DNA from: Symsagittifera roscoffensis
Taxonomy: Eukaryota; Xenacoelomorpha; Acoela; Convolutidae
Assembly (NCBI RefSeq): GCF_963678635.1
Contig: NC_087069.1
Location: 50,487,670-50,551,669 of the forward strand
Direction of reading: 5' to 3'
Length of the DNA stretch: 64,000 nt
Below the pieces are notes generated by a model, which saw only the letters and a list, made by a program, of their open reading frames with translations, had not been told where the DNA came from and did no database searches. The stretch's first letter is position 1. Every line of letters starts with the position of its first letter. Shown piece by piece: positions 1 to 11,229 of this stretch. A program made the translations under genes and the position numbers.

Positions 1-33
1 TGGTTCTTTTTCAAATGTCTGTTGGCTATGTTT
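1..33 (+). repeat. 3' terminus of the HINE-like repeat family
   Basis: The first bases match the conserved 3' end of a repeat family found many times in this window: a T-rich run, a decayed hairpin arm ending in CTGTTGG, then CTATGTTT. The body of this copy lies before the window. It sits in the intron preceding the first visible AF10-like exon. Confidence 0.55.
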
Positions 34-110
34 CAAAAAGTACAGGTATTGTAAAATACAAATGATTGTACCATTTTATTAAACCACCTATTGTAACATT
101 TCACCCATAG

Positions 111-316
111 GTGCGTGTATGTCATGTGCCAAAGTGGGATGTAAATCTGCATTTCACGTGACCTGTGCCCAGGAAAAAGGCTTCCTATTCGAGGAGTTTG
201 TAAACAACAACAACAACAGTCTGACTCCAGGAAATGCGAACGGAGAAAATAATGAGAGTAACAGTAGCTCTAATGTCGCGTACAGAGGATATTGCGCTGT
301 TCATATTACGAAGCTG
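111..316 (+). CDS. AF10-like exon: second half of extended PHD finger
   Basis: The exon follows a TAG acceptor (end 110) and ends before the donor GTGAGT at 317. Its first two bases complete a split Gly codon, giving the start G-A-C-M-S-C. The Cys/His pattern C-x2-C, C-x4-FHVTCAQ, then YRGYC and a later H is the PHD2 zinc-binding half of the AF10 family, in which the segment reads GACMQC...FHVTCAQ...YCGYC..H. A family-atypical insert of about 25 residues rich in Asn/Ser sits between FLFEEF and YRGYC, in a loop that is shorter in vertebrate AF10. The ATG at 119 is an internal Met, not a start. The exon ends in phase 0 after a Leu codon. Neighbouring exons encoding PHD1 lie outside the window. 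Confidence 0.85.
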
Positions 317-741
317 GTGAGTTTTTAACATTTTCTGTTAATTAGTTTTAATAAAACGTCTCAGTTTTCAATGCAATTTAAGTTATCATTGTTTAATTCG
401 TGTAATTTGTTGTGAATGTTTTTTTTGTAGCTGCTTGCTTTTGTTGCATTGTTAGAATATCTGATGTTGATTCATTTGATTTTGTGTTTTTATAAATATA
501 ATTAGTTTTCAGGACAATCTGGTTATTTTAAATATTTCTAAAGTTCCTGAAAAAGAAAACAAGTCTAATTTCTTTCGCGAGAGCAACTAGACTTTTTCCC
601 GTAAACAACGTTTCCTACAAATTTCTCTCAATTGCACTTTAGTTTCTTACACTTCAATTCATGCTGACATGCTCAATATCTTTAAAATTCAAATAAAACT
701 ACTTCATAGTTCAGTTGAGGTAGTACTTAGTTTTTGTTTTT

Positions 742-1140
742 AAGAGTGAAAAACGTAGTGAAGACTCTTATATAGGTCTTGCAGATTTGTGTTTTTGTTT
801 TTTTTGAAGAAAAATTATAATTTGTTCACACTGGTATTGATGCACTTAGGTATATATGCTCTTTTTAAATTCAATTTAAATTCATCTGCTGAAAGTTACG
901 TAATTAGCACTCTCCAAATACGAACGTGAAAATGGCGCAAAAAAAAACGTGAACGATTTTTAGTTTCGAAAGTGGAATTAACTTTTTAGATTTTCAGAGG
1001 AATAAAAACTCAACCTATTGATCCAGTTTTCCCAAGTTGGGTTAGTGTTATCAGAAAAATGGCAATCATAAAATTTTCTTGAATTTCAAAGAGCTTAAAG
1101 GGCATCTATTTTTTCTTTGAAACTCGAAAGCTTTTCTTTC
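742..1140 (+). repeat. HINE-like repeat copy, 3'-truncated
   Basis: This copy starts with AAGAGT and a short inverted repeat ending GACTCTTATATAGG. It then follows the family consensus: GTTCACGCT-like block, CATCTGCTGAAA, CGAACGTGAAAATGGCG, TTTCGAAAGTGG, TTGATCCAGTTTTC and CAAAGAGCTT. Homology fades near 1140 without the terminal hairpin. It shares a variant central part (TGCACTTAGGTATATATGC) with the copies at 26.1 and 27.7 kb. Confidence 0.6.
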
Positions 1141-1149
1141 CAAAGCTTA

Positions 1150-2640
1150 AGTTTTTTTTTGATTTTTGATTCGAACAGTTCCTGCTTGATTCGAATAGTT
1201 CCTGTTTGATTAAAACAGATTTTATGAATATGTATGGGATTTGCTTTTTTATTTTTTTTAGACGATTTGTCGCAAACTTTTTTTCTCGCAAATTTTTTAG
1301 TTTTTCTCAAAATCACCGTACCGTACCGACTTAGAAAAAGTGGTTCCAATAGAAAGAAATCCCACTGCCCTGTCTGTCTGCATAGTCCTTTAGTCTTTTT
1401 CTACCTTACGCTTTTTCTACAGCCTTTGAAAAATTACAATAAAACAAAACATGTTAAATCCTAATATGAAAAGTGTAACAAGTTTACAAAAAACTTCAGT
1501 CATTGGAGTTTTTTTTTATAATAATCAGCAAAACATGCCTCTAACTGTATATCTCAAGTGCCTGTAAGTTTGTGATTGAATGCGAACTAAGGAAATTCTT
1601 GTCAGCTCAATATTAGATTATCGCGGTAAAAGGCTAATTTTAAGCGAACCGTCTTCGAGTGTGTTTCGACTACTGTTTTTTTAGCTTTCTCAAAACTATC
1701 CTACCGATTTTAGAAAAAGTGGTTCCAATAGAAAGAAATTACACTACCCTGTCTGACTGCACAGTCCCTTAGTCTCCTTCCACCTGCCCTATTTTCTACA
1801 GCTCTCGAAAAATTATGTGGGAGGTATTTCAAAACCATTTTTTTTTCATTTTCTCGAAAACGTTCGACCCATTTCTAAGATTTTGAGTTCAATTGACATT
1901 GCAGGCTGTGGGAATGTGTGTTTTTTTTACTTGTCTTGAAATTAACTCAACCAAATCAGAGATTTTAGGTTCTATCGAAAGCACAGGTTCTGTGAAGTTC
2001 CCTTGCATATGCGGCTTCGCCGATTTTTTTTTTTACACGATGTTATGGCCCGCGGCAAAGTCTAATATGTAATTTTTTGGCCGTTTCGAAATTTTTTTTT
2101 GAGGTTTTTCAAAATTACCTTACTAAACCTCAGGTTTATTTTTCAATCGGATGTAGAAAGCTCCATGCACAAAGCGATAACCCTAAATTTTGAACTTTGA
2201 CCGTGGTTTTTTAACTTTGACTTTGCTTGAAATCTACCCTGCTAGTTCTCAGATTATTGGTTCATATGAAAAACATTTTGTGGCTTTCTTTGGCGCATCA
2301 GCTGAAGGACCCCGTTTTTTGTAAAAGAAAGGCTATAGCACTCGGAAAAATTATATTTAATTATTTTTCCGACCTTTAGATCTATTAAAAAATAACCTAC
2401 CAAATATGAGATTAAGGATTTGGTGAATCCAATTAACCGTTTTGAACATTTTTCCAGCAGAAACGCCGAAATCCTTCTTTGCGAAAGAAAAGAACGTTAT
2501 TTCCTTGGAAGCTTCCATTTCTGGAACTTAATTCGTTTTCCAAATTTTGCAAGTGTTTTAATTATTTTCGAAAAATGCCCTGAGAAATCTGAGTTTTAGA
2601 TTTATATAGAAAAGCTGATTTTGTGAATCTTCCTGGTAAA
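1150..2640 (+). repeat. Degenerate iterated-block repeat, cluster 1
   Basis: A conserved block recurs roughly every 100-300 bases. It consists of CTACC/CTACCA, then AAATCTGAGATT, then GGTTCAAT.GAAAG, then a short segment reading TGTGAA. Clear instances lie near 1305-1350, 1690-1740, 1930-2000, 2110-2160, 2230-2290, 2390-2430 and 2575-2635. Two instances share AGAAAAAGTGGTTCCAATAG exactly. A second cluster of the same blocks is at 16320-17040. The structure is an old, diverged tandem repeat, probably the body of a non-autonomous element. No coding frame is supported. Confidence 0.5.
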
Positions 2641-4235
2641 ATCGGCTTTGGAGTCACGGGTTGGATAAAAAGACTATCTTGCGCGAAAGTTCCACTACCC
2701 TGCTCAATTTCGTTTCATTTTCAATTGTAGGAAAGGGTGCCCCTCCCCTTGATAGAGTGCTAAGTCTCCCGATTAGGGTCGATCTCGGGTGAAAGGATTT
2801 TGAGCACGAGAGCTTCCAGTCTCTCTTCCCCGTACAGGCATCTGAAGACTGTATGACCACGCTTGCTTCTCGAAGCAATGGTTTTGCAAGCTCTTCAGCA
2901 CTGTTTAAATTCTTGGATACTTCGGGCACTGATGAATGGTCGGGTCATTTGCAGAGTATTTTTCTTCCTCTGCAGTTGCTTTTAGTTCATCCTCATCTAG
3001 TGACTTTCGTTCTATTGTTTCAGATTGTTCTTCGCAAGTCAAAGTGCACTGCGGGTGAGCTGTCTGAATGTTCGCTTTCAGCCACCTGAGTGTCTTGTAT
3101 TGAATTTTGCAACCTTTGCGTACTTTAGATCCTCTGGTACAAATGCGCTGAAAGGTGCCGTGTCGAGTGTATCTAAACCCGACTGTTCTTGTGCATCACG
3201 ATCGTTTCTGAGATGTCTCTGCATATCTTTTCTTTCAGCAGATTTTATCCACTTTCTGATTGTAATTAAGTGGTTTTGGGTCTTTTAGCCATTTTTCTGT
3301 ATCCAGCACCACTAGCCTTTCGAGGTCCACCTTTACTGCCCTGATCCAGTCTTTGCTGTACACCTTGCTTCTTTGGGCGAGTGATGTTTCTGCTTCTACT
3401 TGAAGTGTCTTGAGTGAAACCTACAGGTTTGACCGTCGTACAGCCATTTCTACTTCAATGCTTTTCAACTGAACTTTCTCTGCAGTTTGAACGTTAGTGC
3501 ATATCCTCTTGCTGTCCAATTTGAGGATCATTCTCCTGGCCTTGTTCAGAACTGCATTTAGTTAGCCAACATCGACTTTTCTGATGACTGCAATTTCAAA
3601 CCCGTGTAGTAGCATTGGCTTAAAAGTCTTTACTAACCGCTCTTTCGTTCTCATACTGATTAAGCCACTTACTAGAGCTGGCATCAATCTTACAATTGCT
3701 GTTCTAGCTTTCCTGCAATTGTTTGCTATTGCTTCGCCTATGTCTCCTTCCGCATTTAGCGAGCTGCCCAGGTAAAACAAGGATTTTACCTCAGTTTTTC
3801 GCCATTAAGGTTGATATCATTTGATCCTTCTCTTTTCACTACAACCATCTCGGTTTTACTTAATGGTATCTCCATCTCTGCATTTTGACTTCCGGATTCA
3901 GAGCATCATTACTTTCTTGTGCCTCTGCAATTGTGCCGTACATAATCACTTAATCATCTGCATATGCAAGTTGACCGATCTCCGCCTCTTTTCACACCTT
4001 TCTTGCGCACTTCGTCAAACACTAAATTGAAGAGAGTGGGGCCGCTTAGGCACCTCTGTCTCTTCCCTCTCTAAAGCACGAACTTCTTCTGCTTGTCTAA
4101 AACACCTTCAGCCTGCTCTTGCAGCTGCCAAATGATGCGACTCAGAGGGTTTCCCACTTTTCGACTTATTAGGGCTTGAACAGTGCTGACCTGTCCACCG
4201 AATCAAAGGCCTTTAAAAGAGCTATAAAGATCAGT
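2640..4235 (-). mobile_element. Degraded non-LTR retrotransposon, RT domain to 3' end
   Basis: Read on the minus strand, this is a 5'-truncated LINE pseudogene. RT landmarks appear in order: L-K-A-F-D-S-V-D-R (about 4178-4215, finger/palm motif), a GPTLFNLVFDEV block corresponding to QG..LSP.LFN (about 4003-4047), the catalytic Y-A-D-D at 3953-3964 followed at once by a stop codon, then FYLGSSLNAEGDI (about 3735-3780) and RKARTAI with KPMLLHGFE, the thumb region of CR1/RTE-type LINEs. The frame is broken by several stops and shifts. A C-terminal part can be followed to about 2650. It is inactive. The clade cannot be fixed by eye. Confidence 0.75.
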
Positions 4236-4640
4236 GTCAGTTTTTTTCGTAAGAAAGGGTAACAGTTTTCTCCCCTATACTCGCGGCTAATCGTTTATTT
4301 TCAGTGGAAAATCAGATAAGGTTGATATAAAAATATAAAACATGTACCTCCAGCTTTAGCTGGGCCCCTATTTTTAACCATACTTACAGTATCGCATTCG
4401 CGAAACGTTGTGTATTAGTACGAACTTTCTTTTTTCTAAGCTAACTCGCTAATAAAAGTTATTATTTATTTGGTGGCACTTTTGCTATAATCACGATCTT
4501 AAGCATTGGAAAATCCCAAGTATCTGTGCTTTACTTGCGGCTAGTGTTTGTGATTTATGAAGCGTATGCGTCTGATTGGTTATTGTATGCGACTCATAAT
4601 CTCGAGGTCACAGATCGAATACGAGCCGTAGCCTAATTTT
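4235..4640 (+). repeat. Repeat with terminal-type hairpin and tRNA-like SINE head
   Basis: A perfect 5-bp-stem hairpin CCAGC-TTTA-GCTGG (4350-4363) followed by GCCCCTA matches the hairpin at 17156-17169. The sequence after it (about 4395-4560, including TTTGGTGGCACTTTTG) recurs at 16125-16290. Bases 4561-4640 look tRNA-like: an A-box-like TGATTGGTTATTG, a CTCATAATC loop as in Met-type tRNAs, and a decayed B box (CAGATCGAATACG). This is probably a SINE remnant. It cannot fold as a functional tRNA with matched acceptor arms. Confidence 0.4.
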
Positions 4641-5079
4641 TACTAATTCGAGGCTCATTTCTACTTTTCGTATTGCATTTGATTGAGCTGCTTTTTATCG
4701 TGTTGTCGCTAGTGTTTGTGAAGCAGAGCTTTGCCTCTGTGCTGAAACTCGTTCTGTATTTCTAAGTTAACCGCTCTGATTTTTATATTTTTTCAGTTTT
4801 TTTTTCGGTAAATGGGTTCGGCTTACTTGTTATGGGTTAATAATTTTGTTGTGTAGTTTCAAGGGCGAATTTTCATAAATTTTAAAGCTTGAAGTTTTTC
4901 TATAACTACTATTTAATTGCGGCCAGCTTAATGAGGGATGACCCAAGTTTTTCGCCTTAGTTGAAACTTGTTCAGTGATTCAAAGATATGAAAAAGATTT
5001 TTGTGAAACCAAAGAGATTTTTGTGATATAGTTTCTTGACTATTTTTTAGCCTAATTTTTCAAAAATATGACTTTCCTT
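4641..5079. other. No supported feature
   Basis: AT-rich intronic sequence. I see no gene, RNA or repeat that can be supported here. Confidence 0.4.
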
Positions 5080-8000
5080 TTTTCTTTCATAATTTTTTTG
5101 TATGGCAAATGTTGCGAAGTGTTTTATCAAATCTCTTAGAAATATTTTTCTGAATTTTTTTATTTGGAGTTATTTTGACTGTATATTGAATCGAATCTAG
5201 CTGGATGCACTTAAATGAATGAGATCGTTTACTAGGTCGAAGACGCATCATTCCTATTTGCAACCACTTGAACGTTGTAATCCAATAATTATTTCATATG
5301 TTAACATTCTAACGATACCAAAAAGAAATGAAACAATGGACCCTCGCGTACAAATAAAACTCCCGTTTGGAAGTCATAACGCTGCTCATGTAACTGATTC
5401 GCGCGACCTTGATGTGTACATTGACAATGGTACCAGTATTACTCTATGAAAGCTTTTACCTTTCCAATTGATTCTTTGCCTTTCTGAACTATTTTTCTTA
5501 CCGGTAATATGTAAATCATGCGCTGCTCCTTGACGAGGCGGCTACAACAATAAGACTGCGCCCTGAACTAAAAGTTAAGAATTTCAAAAATAAAAACAAA
5601 TGGTCAATAAATCATACATCAACTACTTTATTTTGATCAATAATGAGTTTCATTGTCCAGTATCCAGTGTTATCTTTCGGCGAAGATCTCATTTGATTAT
5701 TTCCAGTAATTGTTTTGCACTGGAACAATAGTTGAGTCTTTGCCCGACCTTTTTTCAGTGATCAGAGATCAATTGATTAATCAAAACTCTCAGAAGTTCT
5801 TCTATAAATCATTTTTTATTCCGATTTTTTTTAACGTTATATTGAATCGGTTTGACGGAATTATATGCTGTCTTCAAGATTACAGACTGTACTAATTACC
5901 GCACTGCGCTTTCTAACTGGATGCAGCTAATCGAATAAGTTGGATCCTTTGCAAGGTAGATGCCGCATCCTCTTCATGTGCAACTACTTGAACCTAGTAA
6001 TTCGAATACTATACCATATGTCATCATACTAACGGTCCGAAAAAAGGAAAAATAATCGAAACAATGTAGCCTCGCAGACAAATAAAACCCTTCGTTTAAA
6101 AGTCATAACTTGCTCACTAAACTGATTTAGTCGGCCTCATTGTGTAGATTGACAAGGATACCGAAATCACAAAGCTCCTCACACAGGTGGTTCACAACTT
6201 AAATGAGTGTGTCTCCATATCTGAAGTACTTGCTGAAAAACCCTCCGCTTATCTCCGCAGCTGAATTCAATGGAAAGGGTCGCTACTGCATCGCCCGAAT
6301 AAGTTCTGGCGACTCCCTTTTTTTTAATTTTCCTATCTCAAAAGATTTGATCTAAGTTTCAACATTAAATATTCTACCTGCTCAACCACCCCCTAGTGAT
6401 ACCAAATCTTCTTTTATAACTCTGGTCCAATCCTGTCGAAGCATGTCGTCCTCAGCTTGAGATAACCCCCAAGCAGAGCAGTCGATCTCGCTCTTGATTG
6501 CAAGTATAATCCTAACACTAGCTCATGGTTTTGGCTTTGTAAGCCAAGTCCATCACTCTGTGAGGTGTTTCGCAGATAGAAAATTGGCGTAAACAGAGAT
6601 AACCACCTCTGCTGATATTTTTTGCTGTTTGACGGCGTGTTGATTCATCAAAACGGCGCTTCAGCCTAAAACACTCGACGTCTCATTGTGTGAAATTGAA
6701 AGGGGCTGTCTATTACCAAAAGGTACGGAGCTGGGGGCTTCAGTAGACACTTGTAAGAGACAGCCCCATCAAAAACTTCCCTTCATAACTCAGAAATTTT
6801 GAAATAACTTATCAAACGAAACGTTTGTAAATAGCAGTTTTACTCTATGAATGCTTTAACTTTTCCAATCCATATTTTACCATGTTGAAATGTTTTTGTT
6901 TACCGCTATCAAGAAAATCAGGCGCTGCTCTTCGACGAGGCAGCTACAACAACACAACTACCAACACAAATAATTTCCAGCAAAAGGATTTTATGATTAT
7001 ATCCAATAATGATTGTGCACTGATAATCTACGTTTTGAACAAAGTTCCAGTATCTACCAGACCCTTTTTTTAGTGTTCTGAGATCAACTCATTGATCAAA
7101 TCCATTAAAAAATTTTTAAATAAATCATATTAGGATTTGTTTGGCTTTATATTGAGTCGGCTTGATGGAAATTTTATGCGGTCTGCAAGGTTATAGAGTA
7201 CTAAATACCGCACTGCGCTTTGTAACTGGATGCACTTAAATGAATGCGATTAAAGCCACATAATTTTCGTTTGCAACCACTTGAACGTTGTAATCCAATA
7301 ACTATACCATATGTCACCATACTAGCGATACCAAAAAAAATCGAAACAATGGACCCTCGCGTACGGATAAAACCCTCGTTTGAAAATCATTACGCTGCTC
7401 ATATAACTGATTCGCTCGACCTCAATGTGTACATTGACAAGGGTGCCAAAACTCAAATTTACCTCGTAATCGACACAGGTGGTTTCTAACTACCTTGAAT
7501 TTGTCTTCATTCCTAAAATGCTAAATGAAAACCCTCCACTAATCTCCCCAGCTGAATTCAAGTGTTAGGGCCCCTACTGCATCGCCAGTATACGTTCTGG
7601 CGATTCTTTTTCTGTCTCAATCTTACAGTTTTAAATGGAAATTTTAACCGCTTCAACATCCCCACACGATATCAGTCATCTTTTCTCACTCTAGTTCAAT
7701 CCAGTGAGGCATTTGTCGTCCTCAGTTTCAAATAACTCTCAATTAGAGCAGTCAAGCTCGCTCCTGATGGCAATGATAATATCAACACTGGCTCATAGTT
7801 TCGGCTATGTAAGCCAAATTCGTCACTCTGTGAGGTGTTTCGCAGATAGAGAATAGGTGTGGTTTGCAGTTTGATGTATATTTCTCCTGAAAGTACTGAA
7901 AACTTGAATCGACTCATAGAAAAAATTTGTACTCAGCATTATTACTCTATGAACGCTTTTACTCTACAAATTGGTATTTTACCATTCTGTACAATTTTTT

Positions 8001-8310
8001 CACCGATATCAGGAAGTCAGATGCTGCTCTTCGACGAGGCAGCTACAACAACACAACTACGCCGGCTTTAATTAAAAATTTCAAAATTCAGGTTTAAGAA
8101 TTAATAGACACTAAATAGGCAACAACTATTGTCTTTTCGGTCAAGAATTGAGTTTAATTGTCCAGTTTTTAGTGTTATCCCTCGGCGAAGGGCTAATTGG
8201 TTGTATTCAGTATTGGTTGTATCCTTTTTTTAGTCATCGTAGATCAATTCATTGATCAAATATCTCAGAAATCTTTCTTTTATCATTTCTATTCGGATTT
8301 CTTTTAGGGT
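5080..8310 (+). repeat. Tandem array of three long, diverged units
   Basis: A partial unit (5080-5197) is followed by units starting with CTGGATGCA at about 5198, 5918 and 7224, running to about 8310. Unit lengths differ (about 0.7, 1.3 and 1.1 kb) through internal deletions. Unit 1 lacks the middle segment. Landmarks shared by units are CAACCACTTGAACGTTGTAA, ACAATGGACCCTCGCGTAC, GCTGCTCTTCGACGAGGC and CTACTGCATCGCC. A frame beginning MDPRV is open in units 1 and 3 (5335-5449 and 7349-7489) and broken in unit 2. I do not recognise the product. A plausible origin is repeated local duplication or concatemeric insertion of a mobile element. Confidence 0.6.
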
Positions 8311-8315
8311 ACTTG

Positions 8316-8460
8316 TTTGCTTGTTTGGTCCCGTGACAAAACAAGTTTAGATGATTGGTCCCGCCTATTTTCTAAAAAGAAAGTCCAGCACGGGGTTTAA
8401 ACCTTTGCCTTAGGGTAGGTAACCGCATTCGTTCCCGCTAAACTAACTAGGCACGTTTGG
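8316..8460 (-). repeat. tRNA-derived SINE-like remnant
   Basis: On the minus strand the order is an A-box-like TTAGTTTAGCGGGAACG, a stretch of about 30 bases, then a B-box-like GGTTTAAACCCCG, followed by a GGGACCAAT-containing body. The spacing suits a pol III promoter. The acceptor stem does not pair, so this is a SINE head and not a tRNA gene. Confidence 0.4.
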
Positions 8461-9349
8461 ACGGTAATATAGAGAAATAAAAATGCTTACTGTTGGAATT
8501 AGCCACATACTGTACCTCGAGTTTTTAGGGACCACAGTTTTTTGAGGGACGAAACAAGTAACCTAGTACCGACTCTTAATGAATCGATTTTGACCAAATT
8601 TTTATACTGTCCTCAAAATCGAAGAAGTTTGGGCTTAATTATTGAAAGATATTTCACCTGTGATTTTTCTGTGAAGTTATGAGGCTTAGAGTTTGCGTGC
8701 AAATTTTTCCAGTTTTCTGTTAACGATCAAATGCGACAATGTAATTGATTTGGTAATTATTTTTCGAGACCTTGAAACGAAAGTCGGAACAGAACAATCA
8801 TGGTTTCGCACTAACTGGAGCAGTCTTAAAGAACGACATAAGAGATTTTATTCGGTCTTTATAAGCAATTACCATTGTCCTTGAACCTGGAATCTGCTAC
8901 TAATTTGCGCCACTTGATGATTGCTGTATAAAATTACTTGCAGACTGCAATGGAAATATTACATTAGCATACAGATACTAAAACTATTATTGTATCCTTG
9001 AAGTTAATTTGGAGTATAATTCCTTTACCTGATATAACTGAACCATAAGCCGAACATGTGATTCTTGGATGATTCAGGATAGCGATTCCTTGTTTGAAAT
9101 AAATAAAAATAGACAGGTACATGGTGCAGGCTCCATTTCTGTTGAAATGCTGTTTTTTTTATACCTACTGCAAGTTCATCAACACTAAATTCTGCAAATG
9201 CATTAAGATTTTTTCAGTTTAATCTTGAAAGTTTTGTGAGATTCATTAAAAAGTTTATTATAATTCAAATCGGAAAGGTTCCCTTTTTCTCCTTAAAACG
9301 ACATAGCCCGGAAATTGTAGGACTTGGTGATCTTTTTTGAGAAATTGTA

Positions 9350-9562
9350 ATGTGGAAACACTGTTTAATGCTCAGAAACGCTTTATGTGCTAAGAACCTC
9401 AATAACTATGTCAAACAATTCGCAGATAATGAAACGGTCATTGAAAAAGGAAGAGCTATCATTCTGTCTGGTAGACAGATTCTACGAGCTCGAAACAGTT
9501 TGATGATTAAGTGCTGCGCTAGTTTCGACCGATTAGACTATTTCGGAGAACATCCTTACTGA
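9350..9562 (+). CDS. Unrecognised 70-codon reading frame
   Basis: This frame runs from ATG to TGA and has a protein-like composition: mixed charged and hydrophobic residues, ending RLDYFGEHPY. It contains KGRAIILSGRQILRARN. It stands alone inside the long intron, has no evident promoter or splice context, and shows no family motif that I know. It may be a remnant of a mobile element or of an inserted gene, or chance. A stop sits just upstream in frame, so the frame does not extend 5'. Confidence 0.25.
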   Translation: MWKHCLMLRNALCAKNLNNYVKQFADNETVIEKGRAIILSGRQILRARNSLMIKCCASFDRLDYFGEHPY

Positions 9563-10088
9563 AATCGCCTGCTTTTTTGTAGATAACTTATATTAGATAA
9601 TTTTTCTAACTGTTTTTACTTAATTCTTCCGTGAATTTGATTTTTTTTTCAAATGGGAAGGCCAATAGACCCGTGGACAACCGCTTGGCATAGTTCCGCT
9701 TCAAGCTCATCAAGTAGATGAATATTTTGTACTAGTTGAATCCTTTTACCACTATCACAAGTTTTCTAGTATTTTTATTATTTTGTCTTGATAACCAGTT
9801 AGTTCGATGGGGTTTTAGTTGTCCTTTTTTGGTCATTTTTCTGTTTAACATATAGAGATCTACGTGGAGACTCGAGATGAAGTAGAAGTGCTTCTTGTCA
9901 TATAATTTTTTAAAAAAAGATCATTGGAGAGAGAAAATGTTCAACCAGTCTATAAGTCTATCAGTTGAAGTTATAAGAGCCGATGAGGTTTTTAAACTGT
10001 TCAAAAACACTAAAAAGTGACGCGTTTACTTATGAAAAGTTAAATTGGGAAATTGGCCCTTTCAAACAATCTGAATATCTTGTAGAAT

Positions 10089-10631
10089 TTGGCATCATTC
10101 TTCCAATCGAAGAATATTGTCCCTTGTTTAGTCCATGTAGATGTGATCCTATCATCCGCTCTCATAAGGTTTATCAACTTGGTCCTAGGCCTATTAATAT
10201 CTATAATGTTTTTGCCATGCCTAATTGTGTTTCTCCCCCGCTCACTTAGGCGTTCCCCCTATTCTTTTGGGGTAAGCCCTTTGTTCCTAGGATTTTTGAT
10301 TTGGCGTGCCAACTTCGACGCAGATCTAAGTTATCCGCATCGGGCAAGTTTTCACTTAGCATTGATTTGTTCTTGTGGCTTTGTGATGACTGCTTTGGTG
10401 TGGTATTGCAGATTTTTGCAGGTCTTCTTGTGCTTCTTTGTTCTTGAGTCCAATTTGAAGGTCGCACGACAGCATTTTTTGCATTTTAATTTTCTTTTGA
10501 CTGTTCCTCGTATTCGTTTCACCTGTTTTGATAGTTTTGTCGCTGATTTGCAAGCTTTGGCTCAGTCTGCACAGAAGAAGGTTCCGGTTTGTTCTCTACA
10601 TATCATCAGGAACTGGATTTTGTGTGTGTAA
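10089..10631 (+). other. 180-codon open frame, probably not a gene
   Basis: This is the longest open frame in the intron apart from AF10 exons. Its translation is hydrophobic and Leu/Phe/Ile-rich, and the opposite strand reads Lys/Gln-rich in two frames over part of the same interval (10246-10553). That pattern suits a decayed minus-strand retroelement segment 3' of the LINE at 11.2 kb better than a host protein. I recognise no domain on either strand. Confidence 0.2.
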
Positions 10632-10650
10632 TGTCTCTGCTCTCTTCTCA

Positions 10651-11217
10651 TGAACAATCAGATGGGTAGTCCTCGGATGGTTTAAAGAGCAGGAAAAACA
10701 CCCCATTCAAAAACGAAAGAGAAAGTCAAATCTCGTTTACTGGAAGAAACTGATGTACATCAAAAACAGATGTGGCGACAAAGTTTACGTTACAGGTATA
10801 TGTATGCGGAATCCACTGAAATTTTGTTTGTGGAATCCACTTACATTTTGGAACATATACTAAGACTTGCCTCTGGAATCCAGGAACATAGAGACACAAA
10901 ATTGTGCTCCTATCCAGTGCATAGTTTGGCCTCGTAATGTCATTTGAGAGATGAGAAAAGAGTGAAAAACACGGATGTGCCAAAGTCAAGAAAACATACC
11001 GTGTAATGGCAATTCGCGAATGCGTCATCTCGGCATTCGGGAGTTGACATCAGCATGGAATACTGTCTTGTCTTGGTCACCTTCGTGTTTTTCAATGTTT
11101 TCCCAACTCTCGAATAAGCGTCTTGCAGTAAACGAGATTCAATCTTCTCTTCTTATTTTGGTTGGGGTGTTTTAGGCTCTTTAAACTATCCGAGGACTGC
11201 CGATTTGACTGTTCTTG
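10651..11217. mobile_element. Non-autonomous DNA element with long terminal inverted repeats
   Basis: The left end (about 10651-10740) and right end (about 11118-11217) are inverted copies of each other for about 85-100 bases. Shared blocks include AGTCCTCGGAT.GTTTAAAGAGC, ACACCCCA and AATCTCGTTTACTG. The interior has no coding frame. Internal bases 10850-10940, with GGAATCCAGGAACATA.AGAC and TTGGCCTCGTAATG, recur near 60630-60830, so this is a dispersed family. No target-site duplication could be defined by eye. The long inverted arms suggest a foldback or long-TIR MITE. Confidence 0.65.
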
Positions 11218-11229
11218 TTTTTTACTTGC

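Noticed and set aside
7440-7489. D-T-G in a short frame, considered as a retropepsin active site
   Set aside because: DTGGF lacks the usual Ala/Ser after DTG. The frame ends at once, and no flap or neighbouring gag or RT motif is visible.
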